Shown here in pieces: positions 61,806 to 64,000 of a stretch of 64,000 nt of DNA (the first letter of the stretch is position 1; each line of letters begins with the position of its first letter). Both the position numbers and the translations under genes were made by a program. This DNA comes from Pseudonocardia sp. HH130630-07 (lineage in GTDB: Bacteria; Actinomycetota; Actinomycetes; Mycobacteriales; Pseudonocardiaceae): assembly GCF_001698125.1 (NCBI RefSeq), contig NZ_CP013854.1:5580001-5644000 (forward strand), written 5' to 3'. A model generated the notes under the pieces. The model saw nothing but the letters and a program-made list of their open reading frames with translations, did no database searches and was not told where the DNA came from.

Positions 61806-62990
61806 ATGCGAGGACGCACCCCCACCAGCGCGCCCGCCACCGCGGGCGAGATCTTCCGGCTGGTCCGGGAGGGCGTCGCCGCCACCCGGACCGAGATCGG
61901 CCGGGAGACGGGCCTGTCCCGGACCGCCGTCGCGGCCCGGGTCGACCGGCTGCTGGCCGACGGGCTGGTCACCGAGGTCGTCGGCGCGGCCGCGACCGGC
62001 GGCCGCCCGGCCGCCCGGCTGGAGTTCCACGCCGCCGGCGGGGCCGTGCTCGCACTGTCGGTCGGTGTGAGCCGTTCCAAGGCCGCCGTCTGCGACCTCG
62101 CCGGGACCATCCTGGCGGAGAACGTGATCGACCTGCCGGCGTCGGTCGGCCCGCACCGGCTGCTCGCCGACGCCGTCACCACGCTGGAGAAACTGCTGCT
62201 CGACGCGGGCGTCCCCGACTCCGCGATCCGGGGCATCGGACTGTCGATCCCGGGTGCGGTCGACGGCGCGAACGGCTGCTCGGTCGGTGTGCCGGCGCTG
62301 CCGGGCTGGGAGCGCGTCGCGCTGCCCCCGCTGCTCACCGAACGCTTCCCGACACCGGTCCGGGTCGACAACGACGTCAACGTGATGGCGCTCGCCGAGC
62401 ACGACGCCCATCCCGACGTCGGCGACCTGCTCATGGTCAAGATCGGGTCGGGGGTCGGGGCGGGCCTGGTGTCCGGCGGGGCGCTGCAGCGCGGTGCGTG
62501 GGGCGCGGCCGGCGAGATCGGGCACACCCCGGTGCAGGACGGCCCCGGCGTCGGCTGCGGCTGCGGCAACGTCGACTGCCTGGAGGTACTGGCCTCCGGC
62601 CGGGCGCTGGTCCGTGATCTCTCCGCCGGGCGCCCGGACGGCGAGGTCACCTCGATCGCGGACGTGGTGGACCTGGTCCGGCGCGGCGACCCGGACGCGG
62701 TCCGGCTGGTCCGGATCGCCGGGCGCCGGCTCGGCGAGGTGCTCGCCGCGGCGGTGAACCTGGTCAACCCGGCGCTGGTCGCGATCGGCGGCGACCTGGT
62801 GGGCGCGTTCGACCCGCTGGTGGCCGGGGTGCGCGAGGCGATCTACCGGCGGTCCATGGCCACCGCCACCCAGAACCTGCGGATCGAGCCGGGCCGCCTC
62901 GCCGGGCGCAGTGGTGTCACCGGCTGCGCCATCCTGGTCCTGGACGAGGTGCTCTCCGCCGGTGCCGTCGACGCGACGCTGTCGGTCTGA
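61806..62990 (+). CDS. ROK-family transcriptional regulator
   Basis: Regulator of 394 aa. An N-terminal winged helix (ATRTEIGRETGLSRTAVAARVDRLLADGLV) is joined to a ROK sugar-kinase-like domain. The latter has GIGLSIPGAVDG, the phosphate loop KIGSGVGAGLV, and the ROK zinc signature with GEIGHTPV followed by CGCGNVDCLE. It is divergent from edd-eda, so it probably represses those genes in response to a sugar or sugar acid. It may be read from a leaderless mRNA, since the ATG lacks a ribosome site. Kinase activity is unlikely in this HTH-bearing class. Confidence 0.92.
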   Translation: MRGRTPTSAPATAGEIFRLVREGVAATRTEIGRETGLSRTAVAARVDRLLADGLVTEVVGAAATGGRPAARLEFHAAGGAVLALSVGVSRSKAAVCDLAGTILAENVIDLPASVGPHRLLADAVTTLEKLLLDAGVPDSAIRGIGLSIPGAVDGANGCSVGVPALPGWERVALPPLLTERFPTPVRVDNDVNVMALAEHDAHPDVGDLLMVKIGSGVGAGLVSGGALQRGAWGAAGEIGHTPVQDGPGVGCGCGNVDCLEVLASGRALVRDLSAGRPDGEVTSIADVVDLVRRGDPDAVRLVRIAGRRLGEVLAAAVNLVNPALVAIGGDLVGAFDPLVAGVREAIYRRSMATATQNLRIEPGRLAGRSGVTGCAILVLDEVLSAGAVDATLSV

Positions 62991-63005
62991 GTCCCCGGGC
63001 CCGGG

Positions 63006-63758
63006 TCAGCCGGGCGGCGTGCGTATCTGGTCGAACCGCATCGGCCGGGCGACGGTGAACCCCATCGCCGTGTAGAGCCGGATCGCGCCGTCGTTCAGCG
63101 CCGACGCGTGCAGGACCGGTCGCTCACCCCGGGCGACGATCCCGGCGACGACCGCGTCGACCAGCCGCCGGGCCAGCCCACGGCCGCGGAACGCCGGATC
63201 GGTGCACACGGCGCTGATCTCGGTCGCGCCGCCGGCACCGGCCGGGCCGATCCGCATTCGCTCGCCGGCCATCGCGACCAGTACTCCGCCGCTGCGGATG
63301 CCGACGAACCGGCCGAGCTCCGCGGTCCGCGGCAGCCAGGGGCCGGGCCGGGTGCGCTCGGCCAGGGCCGCCATCGCCGGCCGGTCCGCAGGGCCCAGCT
63401 CGACGGCGCCGGGGTCCGGGGCACCCGGTACCGCGCGGCCGTCCATCTGGACGCCCGGGAACTCCCGTTCCAGTGCCCACCCGCGCGGGACCCGCGGCGG
63501 ATCCTCCCCCTCCGCGACCCGCACCACGGCCCGGCCCGGGCCGCTCAGCGCGGCGAGGTCGGCCCAGTCCGCCCCGGACGCCTCGACCGGGAGCCCGCCG
63601 AACGGTGAGACACCGGCGTCGAAGCGGGCCGCGGCACCGCGCACCGCACCGAACGTGGCGAGCCGCCCGCCGAGTGCGGCGGGCACGGGACTGCGCAGCG
63701 CCGCGTCCAGCGCGGTCTCCAGCGCGGCGGACGACGCGGGCGGGACGGGATCGAGCAC
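63006..63758 (-). CDS. GNAT-family N-acetyltransferase
   Basis: Acetyltransferase of 250 aa. The C-terminal half is a GNAT fold with strand AEISAVC-like region TEISAVCTDPAFRGRGLARRLVDAVV (acetyl-CoA loop RGRGLA) and later LHASALNDGAIRLYTAMGFTVARPMRF. The N-terminal 120 residues are a divergent domain, as in FR47-like proteins. The GTG at 63758 follows GGAGGG; the longer frame to 63881 is Arg-rich and unlikely. It is convergent with the ROK gene. The acceptor substrate is unknown. Confidence 0.88.
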   Translation of the reverse strand: MLDPVPPASSAALETALDAALRSPVPAALGGRLATFGAVRGAAARFDAGVSPFGGLPVEASGADWADLAALSGPGRAVVRVAEGEDPPRVPRGWALEREFPGVQMDGRAVPGAPDPGAVELGPADRPAMAALAERTRPGPWLPRTAELGRFVGIRSGGVLVAMAGERMRIGPAGAGGATEISAVCTDPAFRGRGLARRLVDAVVAGIVARGERPVLHASALNDGAIRLYTAMGFTVARPMRFDQIRTPPG

Positions 63759-63952
63759 CCGTCGATCGTCCCTCCGCACCCGGTGACCGCGCTCCCCGGG
63801 TCGGCTACGGTGCCCAGCACGCGACACCGGGGCCGCGGCTCCGGCCCCGCCGCGGGCTCGTCCGCACGGTCGCCGAGCCACTCCCCGCCTCCCGGCGACC
63901 CCGCGGCGTCGCCCGGCACCGGTCCCCCACCTCCAACCGAAGGAACCCGTCG

Positions 63953-64000
63953 ATGACCCACGGCCTCACCGACACCGCAGCCCACGACCCGGTGGCCACC
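63953..64000 (+). CDS. Start of an unidentified gene, cut by window end
   Basis: An ATG at 63953 follows AAGGA 8 bases upstream and opens 16 codons (MTHGLTDTAAHDPVAT) to the end of the window. The good ribosome site and the promoter-sized gap (about 195 bases) after the divergent GNAT gene support a real gene. It is too short to identify. Confidence 0.6.
   Translation, partial: MTHGLTDTAAHDPVAT

Overview
The window is about 64 kb of very GC-rich chromosomal DNA with strong third-position GC bias, frequent GTG starts, many 4-base ATGA/GTGA stop/start overlaps and several apparently leaderless genes. Together with the gene content (cydABDC, mutAB-meaB, polyphosphate glucokinase, DUF742 and SpoIIM-like proteins, mycobacterial-type TAP-like exported hydrolases) this points to an actinobacterium, probably of the Pseudonocardiaceae (Pseudonocardia-like; an inference from style and gene content). 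No rRNA, tRNA, CRISPR array, insertion sequence or phage gene was recognised. About 51 protein genes cover nearly all of the sequence.

Layout. 1-4.6 kb: a 5'-truncated Ski2-like helicase and a PAS-GGDEF-EAL protein. 4.6-8.0 kb (minus): an F420-type luciferase-like oxidoreductase, an orphan DUF742 protein, a C-terminally truncated NAD-binding dehydrogenase-like protein and a VanZ-RDD membrane protein. 8.2-14.6 kb: glutathione-independent formaldehyde dehydrogenase, then the methylmalonyl-CoA mutase operon mutA-mutB-meaB (minus). 14.9-20.9 kb: cydA-cydB-cydD-cydC (cytochrome bd oxidase and its maturation transporter) behind a striking tandem operator-like sequence. 21-31.7 kb: glycosidase-like lipoprotein, FabG-type reductase, methyltransferase, siderophore-binding lipoprotein, SDR, a hemerythrin-encapsulin nanocompartment pair, a CPA1 antiporter, a PEBP-family protein, a coiled-coil protein and a SpoIIM-like membrane protein. 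31.9-41 kb: two alpha/beta hydrolases, an AbrB-type membrane protein, phosphoglucomutase coupled to polyphosphate glucokinase, a TetR regulator, a DHFR-like reductase and a mannitol-dehydrogenase-family enzyme.

41.2-50.7 kb is the most interesting block. It is a nearly continuous, translationally coupled operon of an XRE-TetR fusion regulator, a BKACE (DUF849) enzyme, an L-carnitine-dehydrogenase-like enzyme, a hotdog thioesterase, a complete Dpp-type ABC transporter and a beta-lactamase-fold serine hydrolase. The three enzymes match the known carnitine to 3-dehydrocarnitine to betainyl-CoA to glycine betaine route. The transporter and hydrolase suggest import and deacylation of an acylcarnitine-like substrate, which is an inference.

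50.7-64 kb: nitroreductase, aldose-1-epimerase-like protein, a YhaN/YhaO (SbcC/SbcD-like) pair, two tiny tandem paralogues with a CxxC...HxxxC pattern (the first only 59 aa), NhaA, the Entner-Doudoroff genes edd-eda with a divergent ROK regulator, a GNAT acetyltransferase and the first codons of a further gene. Several convergent gene pairs are separated by strong hairpins, two of which include the stop codons of both genes.
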